DNA of 64,000 bases from Ruegeria profundi (GCF_001507545.1 NZ_LQBP01000012.1:1-64000), one strand, 5' to 3'. Counted from the first letter of the stretch, positions 31,539-42,187 are shown. A program made the numbers and translations. The notes: generated by a model from the sequence alone, not told the origin.

Positions 31539-33323
31539 ATGCTTGAAAGGTCGCCAACCAGCGGGGTAGGGGATGCGCTATGCCAAACGATTCCAGAGGC
31601 ATTTGAAGCAAGAGTCAGTGATACGCCTGACAGCCCCGCCTATATTCAGTTCGTGAACGGTGCCTGGCAGACACTGACTTGGCGCATGGTGAAGGAACGT
31701 GTCGACAAACGACGCGCTGCCTTTGCGCAAACTGGTTTACGTTCCGGTGATCGGATCGGGATTTTCTTACCCAACGGTGTTGAGTGGATAGTCACCGATC
31801 TGGCAGCCATGAGCGAGAGGCTTGTAACCGTTCCGGTCTACACGCGGGATAGTGCCGCCAATATTTGCCACGTCCTGAACGACAGCGGTGCGGCTTTATG
31901 TGTGACCGACAGTATAGATCGCTGGGAAGGGTTGGGGCCTGACCGTAAGTCCCTGCACGAATTAAGTCACGTTTGGCTGCTCAACGGGGAACAGCCTTCC
32001 AGAGGACGAGCGATAGCCTGCCCCGACCCAGCAAAGGGACGTCACCAACAAGATCCAGGGGAATTCGGTTCGCCAAATGACCTGGCGACACTTATTTACA
32101 CTTCCGGGACCACGGGGGCTCCAAAGGGGGTGATGCTAGCTCACAAAGCACTCCTTTGGAACGCGGCGACAGTGGGGAAAATTAATCCGATTTCAAATAA
32201 GGACTTATTCCTGTCTGTCCTTCCTTTGGCTCACGCATTCGAGAGAACCTTGGGCTATATCTGTCCGATGCTTGCGAACAGCCCGGTAGCTTTCACGCGT
32301 TCCATACAAGAACTAGCTCAAGACATGGAAACTTTGCATCCAACCGTGATGCTGGCGGTGCCACGACTTTTCGAAAGGTTCCATGACAAGGTGATTTCTG
32401 AAGCAGAAAGTTCGCTAATCGCACGCAAGTTGTTAGCTTGGACCGAGGCAATCGGCTGGCACCGTCGGCAAGTAATTGAAAAAAACCTACCTCCCCCTTC
32501 TACTATGGCGAAACTTTATTGGAGCCTGATCGGCAAACGTGTCGCAAGGCGTGTACACGCAGCTTTCGGGGGTCAAATTAGGATGTTGATTTGCGGTGGC
32601 GCGCACTTGTCTGCAGACACGTCCCGGTTTTTTGCAGCAATGGAAATACCTCTGCTTCAAGGGTACGGGCTTACCGAGGCTGGACCTGCAGTTACCGGGT
32701 CGACAATTGAGGATCGTCGCTGTGACAGCGTCGGGTTCACGCTACCTGGCAGCGAACTGAGAATAGGCGACCGCCAAGAACTTTTGATCCGCTCGCCAAG
32801 CGCAATGATCGGATACTGGAACAATCCAGACGCCACAAACGCCGCTTTCGATCAAGATCACTGGCTCCGTACGGGGGACGCTGCCGAAATAATTGATGAA
32901 CGCGTCTACATAAACGGGAGAATAAAGGACATCCTCGTGCTATCGACCGGGGAAAACGTAAACCCAACGCCTATAGAAACAGCTCTGGCTGCCAATCCTC
33001 TGGTCGATCAGGTCTGCGTCTTGGGTGACGGTAAGCCGTGGTGCTCAGCGGTTGTTGTTGTAAATGTACCGAAATTCCAAGCTTGGTGCCGAGGGTTGGA
33101 TATTTCTCTGGCTGACCCAATGTCCGAACAAGTACGAAGGAAGCTGGTCAAATTTTTAGCCATTGGTTTGGAAGATATCCCACCGTTTGCCCGCATCCGC
33201 GACATTGTCATTGAAACTGAACCCTGGGGTCTCGAAAGCGGTCTAATCACGCCGACACTTAAGCCCAAGCGTCCGCAAATTCTAGCGCGCTATGAGAGAG
33301 CATTCACAAAACTCTACCATTGA
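31539..33323 (+). CDS. long-chain acyl-CoA/acyl-ACP synthetase (AMP-forming)
   Basis: About 594 residues. I prefer ATG 31539 (GGAAG upstream) over TTG 31482. ATP/AMP motifs are LIYTSGTTGAPKGVMLAH near residue 195 and GYGLTEAGPAVTGSTIED near 375, with WLRTGDAAEI and GRIKDILVLSTGENVNP near 440-475. The size and motif style fit fatty-acyl ligases. It is divergent from the oxoamine synthase with 133 bases between the starts, so it probably supplies the activated acyl chain for condensation. No acyl carrier protein gene is seen in this cluster. Confidence 0.88.
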   Translation: MLERSPTSGVGDALCQTIPEAFEARVSDTPDSPAYIQFVNGAWQTLTWRMVKERVDKRRAAFAQTGLRSGDRIGIFLPNGVEWIVTDLAAMSERLVTVPVYTRDSAANICHVLNDSGAALCVTDSIDRWEGLGPDRKSLHELSHVWLLNGEQPSRGRAIACPDPAKGRHQQDPGEFGSPNDLATLIYTSGTTGAPKGVMLAHKALLWNAATVGKINPISNKDLFLSVLPLAHAFERTLGYICPMLANSPVAFTRSIQELAQDMETLHPTVMLAVPRLFERFHDKVISEAESSLIARKLLAWTEAIGWHRRQVIEKNLPPPSTMAKLYWSLIGKRVARRVHAAFGGQIRMLICGGAHLSADTSRFFAAMEIPLLQGYGLTEAGPAVTGSTIEDRRCDSVGFTLPGSELRIGDRQELLIRSPSAMIGYWNNPDATNAAFDQDHWLRTGDAAEIIDERVYINGRIKDILVLSTGENVNPTPIETALAANPLVDQVCVLGDGKPWCSAVVVVNVPKFQAWCRGLDISLADPMSEQVRRKLVKFLAIGLEDIPPFARIRDIVIETEPWGLESGLITPTLKPKRPQILARYERAFTKLYH

Positions 33324-33831
33324 TTGCACATATCGCGCTGTGCCTAAATGCCGTTAGTGCATCCGAAGCGAGGGTTCATTTTGCCCGCAAGGCGGTCACA
33401 CGCGAGGGCCATACAAGAAGAACTTGGGCTGAGGCGGGCAAGGGGTTTCCATGGGGTCTGGTTGAAATGCCTGCTCTAAGCTCAACGCGCACGATTGCGC
33501 CGGAGCGACACCTTCTGTTTCCTCTGGTCTCAAAGCGGCCGTTGGTCCAGAGACAGTAGGGTGCGTGCATCGGCGCGGTGGCAAAGCCTGAGCTTACGGA
33601 CAATTTGTAAGACTTGGCGCTGTTAAACCTTGTCATCCACAGCAATACGGGCTGGCCGTTTCGGTTCGCCAGAAGATTGAGAGAACAGCTTTTGTCGGTT
33701 GGTGGCAGTCGTCCGCCATATCAGACCAGACACTGCCAACATCTGAAAGCCCCCTCCGTTCAAGGGCCCAATACGAACCAGTTTCCGGCTTGTGGTAGAA
33801 CTACGTTGGGTCACACGAATTAGAGGCCGCA
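33324..33831. other. 508-base gap after the acyl ligase
   Basis: Short frames on both strands (69-89 codons) show no motif. No terminator hairpin with a T-tract was seen. The stretch looks like decayed sequence at the end of region C. Confidence 0.45.
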
Positions 33832-34146
33832 ATGACTAATCTTGAGCCAATACTCGCCACGTTGGAGGAATACGCTCATGCGCACTGTGCCAAGGACCTT
33901 GAACGGTTGATGACCCTCTTCGTTGACGGGGATGCGATCTCGCTCATCGGGACTTGTGGTGATGAGCTTTGTTCGGGTCGCTCAGCTGTGTCGTCAGTTT
34001 TAGCGCGGAACTTCCGAGACGCGACGGCAACACCGTTTGAATGGGGATGGAAAGATATTGCTGTTCATCGCGAAGCGGAGCCAAAAATTGGGCGCCTGCA
34101 TCCTGCTTCAACCGATCGGTGCTGTAACCGTCAGCATTTTGCATGA
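33832..34146 (+). pseudogene. SnoaL/NTF2-like protein, probably truncated
   Basis: 104 codons. The first 70 residues (LEEYAHAHCAKDLERLMTLF, SGRSAVSSVLARNF) follow the start of SnoaL-like ketosteroid-isomerase-fold proteins, which usually run to 125-140 residues. After about residue 78 (WKDIAVHREAEPK) the sequence no longer resembles the family and soon ends, so a frameshift or deletion is likely. A ribosome site is weak. No function is assigned. Confidence 0.5.
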
Positions 34147-34303
34147 CCAAGCTACAGATTTTGGGAGGCGTCGAATGTAAGTGGCAGCCGCTGCAAATAC
34201 TTTCACTACTTTGATTGTGTTGAGAATTCTTTGTTTGGCCGAGAACGCACAGATCGATAAGATGATTGCCTGAACCCGAATGACTTGCTGTTAATCTTGC
34301 GCG

Positions 34304-35692
34304 ATGAAACTGAACACATTGACCATTGCCGCCGGTTTGGTCGTGCTTTTGGTGCCAGTCCTCGTACCGGCTCCGGCTGGTATGTCAGAGCCAAGCTGGC
34401 GAGCGTCTGGCTTAGCCGTTACCATGGCTTTTTGGTGGCTCACGGAAGCGCTGCCATTAGCTGCAACAGCGCTACTACCTTTGGCTTGCGCTCCAATCCT
34501 CGCTCTTGCCGAACTGGACGACGTGGCTCGATCTTACAGTGATCCGCTGGTCATATTGTTCTTGGGCGGTTTTCTTATTGCCAAGGCTATCGAAAAATCG
34601 GATTTGCACTGCCGTCTCGCGACTGCGCTGGTGCGACGGGCAGGTACGAGTCCACGTCGTGTTCTTGGCGCGTTCATGGCCTGCACCGCATTTCTCAGCC
34701 TTTGGATCAGCAATACGGCCTCTGCAATGGTTGTGGCTCCGATTGCTGCTGCGATTGTGAGTGCGCACGACGATGACAGAGGCTTCTGTACCGCGCTGAT
34801 GCTCGGCGTGGCATTTTCGGCCACGATTGGGGGGATGGGCTCCTTGATCGGCACACCGCCCAATGCGATTTTTGCGGCCTATGTCAGCACCACCTACGAT
34901 GTCACCGTCGGTTTTGCGCAATGGGCGGTGATTGGCATTCCTGTCGCGTTTGTTCTGTTGCTGGTGACATGGGTCTTTCTCGCTTGGGTTTCACCGGGTG
35001 TGCGCAAGGGTGAACTGCACGTTTTGGATGAGCGATCGGGCATGCAAGTAAGTTTGGCCGAGCGCCGAGTCGCAATTGTCGCAGGTCTGACAGCGACCGC
35101 ATGGCTATCGCGCCCCTTGGTGGAATGGCTGTTGCCGACACTTGAATTTTCGGACGCGGGTATCGCAATGATTGCGGCTGTTACGCTTTTCATCGTTTCG
35201 GACGGGAAAGGTAGTCGGTTGCTCGACTGGGAGACCGGGTCATCAATACGCTGGGACGTACTTATTCTTTTCGGCGGCGGTCTGGCCCTTGCCAATATTA
35301 TTCAAAGCTCCGGTTTGGCGGAAAGCATGGGCGGGAGATTTCAGGTGATCGCTCACTGGCCGGAGTTGGCTGTTTTGTTCACCATAGCGGGGCTTATTGT
35401 TTATCTTGGAGAACTGGCAAGCAATACTGCAATGGCGGCAATATTTTTGCCAATTGCCGGTGCAATCGCGACAGGACTTGGCTCTGATCCAGTAACGTTT
35501 TTGCTGCCAATCGCATTGGCCGCCTCGATAGGCTTTATGCTTCCCGTGGCAACACCACCGAATGCCATCGTCTTCGCCAACCCCGCTGTTACGCGGCAAA
35601 GCATGCTACGCGCGGGTGCGCCGCTGGATCTGATTGCTTTGGTCATCACTGTAGTCCTGACATCAATTCTAGGACCTTGGTTGCTAATGTGA
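34304..35692 (+). CDS. DASS/SLC13-family anion (dicarboxylate) symporter
   Basis: 462 residues with about eleven membrane segments. Both conserved Ser-Asn-Thr signatures of the family are present: LWISNTASAMVVAPIAAAIV near residue 145 and ELASNTAMAAIFLPIAGA near 375, along with GTPPNAIFAAY and ATPPNAIVFAN in the two repeats. Family members import succinate, citrate or sulfate with Na+. It stands alone, 150 bases before the FtsH gene. Substrate cannot be stated; dicarboxylate uptake is most common. Confidence 0.9.
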   Translation: MKLNTLTIAAGLVVLLVPVLVPAPAGMSEPSWRASGLAVTMAFWWLTEALPLAATALLPLACAPILALAELDDVARSYSDPLVILFLGGFLIAKAIEKSDLHCRLATALVRRAGTSPRRVLGAFMACTAFLSLWISNTASAMVVAPIAAAIVSAHDDDRGFCTALMLGVAFSATIGGMGSLIGTPPNAIFAAYVSTTYDVTVGFAQWAVIGIPVAFVLLLVTWVFLAWVSPGVRKGELHVLDERSGMQVSLAERRVAIVAGLTATAWLSRPLVEWLLPTLEFSDAGIAMIAAVTLFIVSDGKGSRLLDWETGSSIRWDVLILFGGGLALANIIQSSGLAESMGGRFQVIAHWPELAVLFTIAGLIVYLGELASNTAMAAIFLPIAGAIATGLGSDPVTFLLPIALAASIGFMLPVATPPNAIVFANPAVTRQSMLRAGAPLDLIALVITVVLTSILGPWLLM

Positions 35693-35843
35693 GACGGTGC
35701 TTTTGGTGCGGGCGTTGGCCGTATCGGGAACAGCCGCCGCCTGCACGCCGGTCGATGTTGCATAGTTTGTGCTTCTCGTTAAAGTGTTGCGTCTGCTGGT
35801 CCTTTTGAACAAAGCGCTGATCAAACCGGAAGCAAAAAAACCA

Positions 35844-37766
35844 ATGCCGCAAGAGCCCCCTAAAAGTCCACGCAACGGGCCAAACTGGTCGGTTTGGACC
35901 AATTACATCGTCTTCGCGTTCATTCTGGTGTTTGTATTGATCGCCAACTTCCTCGTTCAGCCCGGCGAAAAGGAAACAACGGTAACTTACACCGAGTTGA
36001 AACAGGTTCTGCGCGAAGGCCGGGCTCAATCAGCAGAGTTGCGCGAACATGTTATTGTCATAGATGCAATAACAGAAGGAGGAGATGACACGCAGGTTCT
36101 GCGAGCTGTCATACCGCCTGTGGGTGATCCGGAATTGCTGGAATTGCTCGAAGACCAAGGTGTCGATATCACTGCTACTGAACCAGCTGATATTTCGCTC
36201 TTCACCTATATTCTGCCTTGGGTCCTTATCCTTGGCATCTACTTGTGGCTTCAGCGGCGAATGATGGGCGGTGTTCCGGGTAGCCCTGGCGGCATGACCG
36301 GTAGCCTTCTCAGCGGCCGCTTTTCCAAGCCGGCAAAATCGGGGAAAACTTTAACCTTTGACGATGTCGCAGGCCAGGATCAGGCCAAACGTGAGGTGGC
36401 GGAATTGGTCGAATTCCTGCGTGACCCGGAAAGGTTTACCCGCGTTGGCGCTGAGGTCCCGCATGGTGTTTTGCTTGTCGGTCCGCCCGGTACCGGCAAA
36501 ACCTTGCTGGCCAAGGCGCTTGCCGGTGAGGCGGATGTCCCTTTCTTTTCGACGTCAGGTTCTGAATTCATAGAGATTTTCGTAGGTGTCGGTGCAGGTC
36601 GGGTCCGCAAGCTGTTTGAAGAAGCACGCAAAGCGGCCCCTTCGATCATCTTTATTGATGAGTTGGACAGTGTCGGACGCACACGCGGCACCGGGCTTGG
36701 CGGTGGCCATGATGAGCGGGAACAGACACTGAACCAGATACTTGCCGAACTTGATGGGTTCACCGAACGCGAAGCGGTTGTCGTGTTGGCCGCAACCAAC
36801 CGGCCAGACGTGCTGGATCCGGCCCTACTCAGGCCGGGCCGGTTTGACCGGCACGTCACGCTTAACCTTCCTGACAAAAAAGCGCGACGCGCGATTCTCG
36901 ATATCCATGCCAGGAAACTGCCGTTGGAAGATTCCGGTGATCTTGACCACATCGCAGCTGGGACACCGGGTTTCTCGGGGGCAGATTTGAAAAACCTCCT
37001 CAACGAAGCCGCAATCGGCGCGGCGCGGCGCAATGCAAGTCTGATTTCGCGCCCTGATCTCGACGAAGCGCGTGACAAGGTGATGATGGGAACGGTACGC
37101 ACACTGGCAATTAGACCGGAGGAACGTCACCGTCTCGCGGTACATGAGGCTGGCCATACCGCCGTTTCTTACTTCATGCCCGAAGCTGATCCGCTCTACA
37201 AGGTTACAATCATACCGCGTGGCCATGCTCTTGGCGGAACCCACTCCTTACCAGAGGCAGAGCGCCATACACTTGATGAGGCCTTCCTTCGAGACCAACT
37301 TGTAACACTGCTTGCAGGGCGTGCCGCTGAACGCTTGTTCCTTGGGACTGTGAGTTCGGGTGCCGATGACGATATCCGGAGAGCCACTGCAATCGCGCGT
37401 TCAATGGTTGCGCGTTGGGGGATGACTGAAGAACTCGGCCCCATCGATCTGCGGCAAAGCGAAGATCACCCGTTTCTGGGGCGGTCAATCGCGCAGCCCA
37501 GAAGTCATTCCGACACAACTGCAGCCCAAGTGGACCAAGCTATTATCAATTTGCTCAACGAGGCCGAGGCGCGGGCAACCGCCACTCTTAAAGAACACAA
37601 GCTTAGGATAGAAGAACTGGTCTCGACGCTTGAAGCCAAAGAAACACTGGATTTCGATGAGATCCAGTTGTGCCTCGATCCAGAACATAGCGTGCAACAG
37701 CCTCGGCAGGTCCCGCGCTCGGTTACAAAGATACCGGCGGCTGGGCATGCGGAACATTCCAGTTAG
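35844..37766 (+). CDS. FtsH-type ATP-dependent zinc metalloprotease
   Basis: About 640 residues. ATG 35844 is preferred over GTG 35769. Near residue 25 a first membrane helix ([18 protein letters not shown]) is followed by a short periplasmic domain and a second helix near 135. The AAA+ module has Walker A GPPGTGKT, Walker [12 protein letters not shown] and the SRH region [20 protein letters not shown]. The zinc site is HEAGH in [13 protein letters not shown], with a distal Asp region [10 protein letters not shown]. All catalytic parts are intact. Its context among stress genes suggests an accessory copy beside a housekeeping FtsH elsewhere in the genome, which the window cannot show. Confidence 0.92.
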   Translation: MPQEPPKSPRNGPNWSVWTNYIVFAFILVFVLIANFLVQPGEKETTVTYTELKQVLREGRAQSAELREHVIVIDAITEGGDDTQVLRAVIPPVGDPELLELLEDQGVDITATEPADISLFTYILPWVLILGIYLWLQRRMMGGVPGSPGGMTGSLLSGRFSKPAKSGKTLTFDDVAGQDQAKREVAELVEFLRDPERFTRVGAEVPHGVLLVGPPGTGKTLLAKALAGEADVPFFSTSGSEFIEIFVGVGAGRVRKLFEEARKAAPSIIFIDELDSVGRTRGTGLGGGHDEREQTLNQILAELDGFTEREAVVVLAATNRPDVLDPALLRPGRFDRHVTLNLPDKKARRAILDIHARKLPLEDSGDLDHIAAGTPGFSGADLKNLLNEAAIGAARRNASLISRPDLDEARDKVMMGTVRTLAIRPEERHRLAVHEAGHTAVSYFMPEADPLYKVTIIPRGHALGGTHSLPEAERHTLDEAFLRDQLVTLLAGRAAERLFLGTVSSGADDDIRRATAIARSMVARWGMTEELGPIDLRQSEDHPFLGRSIAQPRSHSDTTAAQVDQAIINLLNEAEARATATLKEHKLRIEELVSTLEAKETLDFDEIQLCLDPEHSVQQPRQVPRSVTKIPAAGHAEHSS

Positions 37767-38141
37767 AAATGCAAATGCCGTTGCCTACGTGATGGACTGT
37801 TTTTTTCGCATTTTTGGGTGAACGCAGCCTGCGGTGGTCACTGCTGCTGCCGCAAAATTCGGAGACCTTGACCGTTTCCCAAAGGTCCATCGTCGATGAC
37901 TTACCCCGGCGCTGCCATGGCAGTTCAGACGAGGGCTTTGTCCGAAGATCTCAGGTTTAGGCGTTTATTTGCAAGAGGTCTGGGCGGGAATCGCGGGCCT
38001 TTCGTCCAAGTAAACCCGCCGGCTTAGTACCATTTAATGCGATGCTGAATCGTCTCACCTCGCAGGTGTTCGCGGTACTTTGGATCGGCTTCGATTGCGC
38101 AGACCATTCGGAGTGCAAGAGCCGAGCCTTTCCTGTTGCTG
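37767..38141. other. 375-base gap after ftsH
   Basis: No open frame with family resemblance and no clear intrinsic terminator. The stretch leads into a fragment of a symporter gene, so it may be remnant coding sequence. Nothing else seen. Confidence 0.4.
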
Positions 38142-38288
38142 ATGGAAGCCTTGTTATCCATCTCGATGAAAATCGTGAAATGGGCGATGTTTCTGGCGCC
38201 GCTCGCGGTTTTCGGTCTGATGGCTCAGCTTATAATACGCGTCGGCTTCGACACATTGCAAAGCAGAGGTACCCATTTATTTCTTTAG
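38142..38288 (+). pseudogene. fragment of a dicarboxylate/amino-acid:cation symporter (SDF family)
   Basis: 48 codons read MEALLSISMKIVKWAMFLAP followed by LAVFGLMAQLIIRVGFDTL, which looks like one helix pair of DctA/GltP-type transporters (the segment with MKIV-W-x-M-x-LAP-x-AVF). No other part of such a gene is present and the frame stops at 38288, overlapping the end of the usp gene by four bases. I take it as a deletion remnant. Confidence 0.5.
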
Positions 38289-39130
38289 TGCCCGAAAAGA
38301 ACTGGAACGCTGGTTTGTTCCAACATTGCTTGCGTTGTTCCCCCAAAAACGGACTCACGCAAATAGGAATGCCCGTAAGCACCCATTGCAACGAGGTCCG
38401 CCCCCATTTCTCTTGCGCTCTCCTGAATACAGTGTTCAATCGATAGTCCACCACTCGGGAGCCGCGAAACGACCACGTTGCAACCGTGATGGTTGAGCCA
38501 TGCAGCAATGGCAGTTCCCGGTTCTTGATCTTCCGCGTCACCAAGCAATGGCGGATCAAAACACCCGACCACAACCTCTTTGGCCGCCAGAAAATAGGGT
38601 AAGGCCAAATGCGCCGCCCTGGACGCAGGCAAGCTATCATTCCATGCCAGAAAAACGCAATCGCGTTGGGCAAACGGATCTCCATTGACCATCAAAGCGA
38701 CCGGTGAATGGAATAATAGCCCATATGCGATCTTGTGAAACACGTCGGGGTCTTTTCGCAACTCAGCGTCCAGAAAGGCGACGTCGGAGCTATAAGCTTG
38801 CCGTGCTGCAAGATGCTGTAAATCTGTTCCCGAACCCATAAAGGCGATGACGTTTGCTGATACGCCATGCCGCACAATCAGGGCTTCAATCTTAGCGGCA
38901 CGAGACTTTAAGGCGGCGTCTTTTTCTTTCAGAGCATCCAGCCAGTTTGAAGGCAGACCTGCTTTAACAAACCTGTTTGATTCATACTTTAGGTAAGGCA
39001 GGTTAGGCAAAGCCGTGGTCAGAACGCAAATTAAACGGCTATTCTGTATACGGGCAGCCTCCGCGCATTTCAAAATCTGCGCGTCATCAGTATCGACTCC
39101 TAAAAAATATGTCGAAGTTCCGTGTTGCAT
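38285..39130 (-). CDS. universal stress protein, tandem UspA domains
   Basis: 281 residues; GGAGGTAAAGA directly precedes the ATG at 39130. Two UspA-like domains (about 1-140 and 150-281). The second ends with the ATP-binding pattern G-x2-G-x9-G-T in GAYGHSYLRESVFGGTT and SVPVLFGH; the first lacks it. Such tandem proteins are induced by starvation, hypoxia or membrane stress. The gene stands alone on the minus strand and is followed upstream by another stress-type gene. Confidence 0.88.
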   Translation of the reverse strand: MQHGTSTYFLGVDTDDAQILKCAEAARIQNSRLICVLTTALPNLPYLKYESNRFVKAGLPSNWLDALKEKDAALKSRAAKIEALIVRHGVSANVIAFMGSGTDLQHLAARQAYSSDVAFLDAELRKDPDVFHKIAYGLLFHSPVALMVNGDPFAQRDCVFLAWNDSLPASRAAHLALPYFLAAKEVVVGCFDPPLLGDAEDQEPGTAIAAWLNHHGCNVVVSRLPSGGLSIEHCIQESAREMGADLVAMGAYGHSYLRESVFGGTTQAMLEQTSVPVLFGH

Positions 39131-39218
39131 TCTTTACCTCCATCCAGAATCCCACATCGCCAGGAAGCAGAACGCGCTATTTCAACCAAAACTGAGATAA
39201 TTTTGCCGACCTCTCGTC

Positions 39219-39596
39219 TTACTTCGGCAGCATGAAAAACTCTTCCAGAACTATCTTGCCTTCGGACACCGAGTATATAGCGATCTCGCGCAAGGTCATG
39301 CGCTCTCCCGTAGCTTTCTGAGTTACTTCAGCCCTAAACCGCACTCCAAAACGGTTGGGAGGGTGGACGTAGGGGCCATCCACGTCGAGTTCCTGAAGCT
39401 CATGCGTCGCCAGCCAATCCTCTCTTTTTCCCTTTATCGCTTCCCGACCTTTCGTAACGCGGAATTGTCGGACCGGAGGCACAACCGCCTCTATCGACTG
39501 TGCGTTTTCGGCATACATTTCATCGACACTTGCAATTCCCCTGCGTTCCCGCATGGCCTGAACGAATGATCTTCCGATTTCAACTAAGCCTTCCAT
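39219..39596 (-). CDS. NTF2/SnoaL-like small protein
   Basis: About 125 residues from ATG 39596 (a GGGGGTG ribosome site lies before it); the frame runs on to 39629. The pattern of an N-terminal helix pair (IGRSFVQAMRERRGIASVDE), then KGREAIKGKREDWLATHEL and beta strands ending IYSVSEGKIVLEEFFMLP fits the SnoaL/NTF2-like fold. No catalytic residues can be assigned. An FNR-type box lies 52 bases upstream, so expression at low oxygen is likely. It is separated from the usp gene by 88 bases. Confidence 0.72.
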   Translation of the reverse strand: MEGLVEIGRSFVQAMRERRGIASVDEMYAENAQSIEAVVPPVRQFRVTKGREAIKGKREDWLATHELQELDVDGPYVHPPNRFGVRFRAEVTQKATGERMTLREIAIYSVSEGKIVLEEFFMLPK

Positions 39597-39647
39597 GAGC
39601 ACCCCCTGCGTTGCGATTAGCTGTACCACTTTTTACCCCAGTCAGTC

Positions 39648-39661
39648 TTGACAAAGATCAA
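39648..39661. promoter_or_regulatory. FNR/FnrL-type box
   Basis: TTGACAAAGATCAA fits TTGAY-N4-ATCAA and lies 52 bases upstream of the minus-strand NTF2-like gene. Nothing clear is encoded just to its right, so the NTF2-like gene is the probable target. Confidence 0.62.
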
Positions 39662-40237
39662 TCCGTATATTGAGCGATGCTTTGAAGCCAATTCGAACCA
39701 ACTTCGGCCAGGCCAGAAGGGATGACCTTGATGCCGCGCCAAAGTCGCATTGCTTTGAAAAAAGGCGGACCAGCATTAACAGAAGAAACCAACTTGAGGC
39801 GGGCAGAAGAGAAAGCCGTTTTGGCATTTTCAGACATGCTGAACAGGATGAACTGACGGCGGCTTCGACTTCGCTACACCCCGGCTTCCAAACGCAGATT
39901 GCAAATTTTCCTGAACGCCTATCCGGAGAGGTTAATGAGCTCAACTCACTTGGAAAGCACTACGAACGGGAATCAACTTGGAATTTGTCCCTACACGATA
40001 CTCCTGGATGATTGGGGTTAATTTCTATCAAAAAGCGCCAGTTCAAAGTGCTGCACGGGCGTAAAGCCGTGGCATTAGCAAGCGGTTCGGTAAGCAATCA
40101 AAAAAGAAAAGGGTATTGAACCGACGGCTCGAAAAACACCCACACCCGTCAGCAATACGTCCAGTTAGGCATATGGGCGAACGTGAAAAACAATGCCTTC
40201 AAGCGTTTAAGCCGTCAGACCCCCTGCGGCTCAAATC
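39662..40237. other. 576-base gap between two minus-strand genes
   Basis: A plus-strand frame of 113 codons (39670-40011) is open but polar, has no ribosome site and resembles nothing known. Overlapping minus-strand frames look no better. No terminator or repeat was seen. I regard it as non-coding or decayed. Confidence 0.45.
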
Positions 40238-41191
40238 TCAGCCATATTGCCAACTTTGCGGCACAAAGCGATAGCCTTCGGATTCCGCTTCGACAAAGCC
40301 CACACCTGGGAAAGAAACATGCGCGCCGGCGATCCGCAACCGATCTGCGCTTGCCATGTCAAAAACCCGCGCCCGCGTGGCCGCCGCCATCTCCGTATCG
40401 ACGTCAAAGCCGATAGTGACCTCGGGGCGTGGAAATTGGACAGGACCGACATGCACGATGTCCCCAAAAAACAGTAGCGTGTCATCGCCTGAACTCAGCA
40501 TGAATCCGGTATGCCCCGGCGTATGACCCGGGAGCGGCATGGCAGTTAGTCCTGCGCCCAGATCGCTTTCCCCCGTAAACGGCATCAACCGGTCTCCAAA
40601 CGCTGCGACCGCCCCAGTTGCCATGTCAAAGAAACCCTGAAACTCTGCTGGCGCCTTGGACTTGATATCGGCATCACCCCAGAATGCCAGATCAGCCTCA
40701 TTGACATGCAGCGTTGCGTTGGCGAATGGGTTGCCCGTTTCGGTCAAGATGCCGCCGATATGATCAGGATGCAGATGGGTCGCGCACACGGCGTCTACGG
40801 CAGCCGGATCAAGCCCGAGTGTCGTCATCGTAGACACCAGATGGCCCAAGCCGTCGCCAAATGCTGTGCCGGTACCGGCGTCAATCAGTGTCAACCGCCC
40901 ACCATGGTCGACGAGAAAGGCGTTTACCCCGGTTGGATGAGTTGGGCCGGGAAGATATGCGTCTGCAAGCAAAGCAGCAAACCCTTCGGCATCGATCCCG
41001 ATCAGCGCTGAGGCATCGATGGGCAGAAACCCGTCCGACAGCGCGGTGACCTTCGCGTCGCCGATCTGAAATTCTCGCGCAGCCACAAGACCTGTGCCCG
41101 CAGAGCCCGCTGCTTTGACAGGTGCTACCCGAAGCCCGGCCAAGCCGACCGCAGCCAAAGCACTTGCGGTGAAAAAGTCACGACGGTTCAT
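40238..41191 (-). CDS. secreted MBL-fold metallo-hydrolase with Tat signal
   Basis: 317 residues; GGGAG precedes the ATG. The N-terminus MNRRDFFTASALAAVGLAGL is a twin-arginine signal, so the folded enzyme should be exported. The metallo-beta-lactamase zinc motif is THLHPDHIGG near residue 140, with further His in PLPGHTPGHTG and the Asp in LLFFGDIVHVG. Family members hydrolyse lactones, beta-lactams, sulfate esters or phosphate esters, and the substrate cannot be read here. It may be a quorum-signal lactonase, but that is speculation. It stands alone. Confidence 0.88.
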   Translation of the reverse strand: MNRRDFFTASALAAVGLAGLRVAPVKAAGSAGTGLVAAREFQIGDAKVTALSDGFLPIDASALIGIDAEGFAALLADAYLPGPTHPTGVNAFLVDHGGRLTLIDAGTGTAFGDGLGHLVSTMTTLGLDPAAVDAVCATHLHPDHIGGILTETGNPFANATLHVNEADLAFWGDADIKSKAPAEFQGFFDMATGAVAAFGDRLMPFTGESDLGAGLTAMPLPGHTPGHTGFMLSSGDDTLLFFGDIVHVGPVQFPRPEVTIGFDVDTEMAAATRARVFDMASADRLRIAGAHVSFPGVGFVEAESEGYRFVPQSWQYG

Positions 41192-41425
41192 GTTGGTTCT
41201 CCCGTTTCAGCAAACGATTCTTTCCATTTGATCCAACTTAGCAGAGAAATGGCATATAGGCTTAACACTGATCAGGATGCAAAATCTGCGAATTGGTTTG
41301 TGCATTTTCGAGCTCGTTCGTGCAGAAAAGTTTCGATGCAACATGGCGGGAATCTGCGCTTTCGTAGTGGGTCTGGTTCTGAAGGGATTTGTTTGCTCGG
41401 TGGCTTGCTAGCTCGAGCCACCTGA

Positions 41426-42141
41426 ATGTCTAGGTATGGATTGCGACTGACAACGATAAACAGCGTGGTGGTTGCGCTCGCATTGGGCTTTTGTACGGTG
41501 GCTAGCGCTGACTCGAATGATAAGGCGGACGCGCCTGTGGAAGGCCCGGTGTTTGTGCCTCCAGAAATCGGCGCGCCGGCTGACCGCCTAGGGGCAGGGA
41601 CGCGTGATATTGATAGTGCGACTTAGGAACTCCTCCTGCTTGTACCGCCGAATGGCGGGTTGACGTCATCTGGAACACCACCTTTGGTTTGGCGGCTTTC
41701 AACAGGGTTCCGCGGTAAAATGACAACCCAAATTTCCGCGCCGGGCGCGACGGGTGTTGCGCTCGAACGGCAAGGTCCGCTGCGCAAGGGCCATTACAGT
41801 CTTGATCTGCGTCGTTCGAACTTTCGCCTCAAGGCGGGTATTATCTACGTTTGGAAAGTCACGCTGATCGAAAGCGATCAGGTGTCGCAACAGCCGAAAG
41901 TCTTGTGGAACGCGTGGAGCTGACGGCAGACGACCCAGGGCAAACCGGCATTTGGTTCGATGCTTTAGCGCCGCTGGTATCTATCGATCTCAACGGCAGA
42001 GCCCGCATAGCTGATGATCATGCGTTAACCCAACTTTTGAAGGCCGGAGAGCTTGCAGACGTTGATCAATTCACTGCGTTCAACGAGCGCCTTTTGCACG
42101 ATGACGGCCAAACATACATTCGCATTTACACACCGAATTGA
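41426..42141 (+). pseudogene. DUF928-like exported protein, disrupted
   Basis: The 5' part (41426-41626) encodes a signal peptide (VVVALALGFCTVASA) and a Pro-rich linker, then meets an in-frame TAG at 41624. Reading on in the same frame gives LLLVPPNGGLTSSGTPPLVW and LKAGIIYVWKVTLIES, the pattern of DUF928 proteins. Near 41885 the frame must shift to continue into ESLVERVELTADDPGQ and a helical tail ending at 42141. One nonsense codon and one frameshift indicate a dead gene unless the reads are wrong. DUF928 genes often lie beside CHASE2 or cyclase-type signalling genes, which fits the cyclase at 43075. Confidence 0.62.
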
Positions 42142-42187
42142 TTGCCCTTTAAGCTGAATTATCCTCGATAGCGTGCGAACCGTGCAA

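Noticed and set aside
39670..40011. 113-codon plus-strand frame
   Set aside because: No ribosome site, no recognisable family and a polar, low-complexity make-up.
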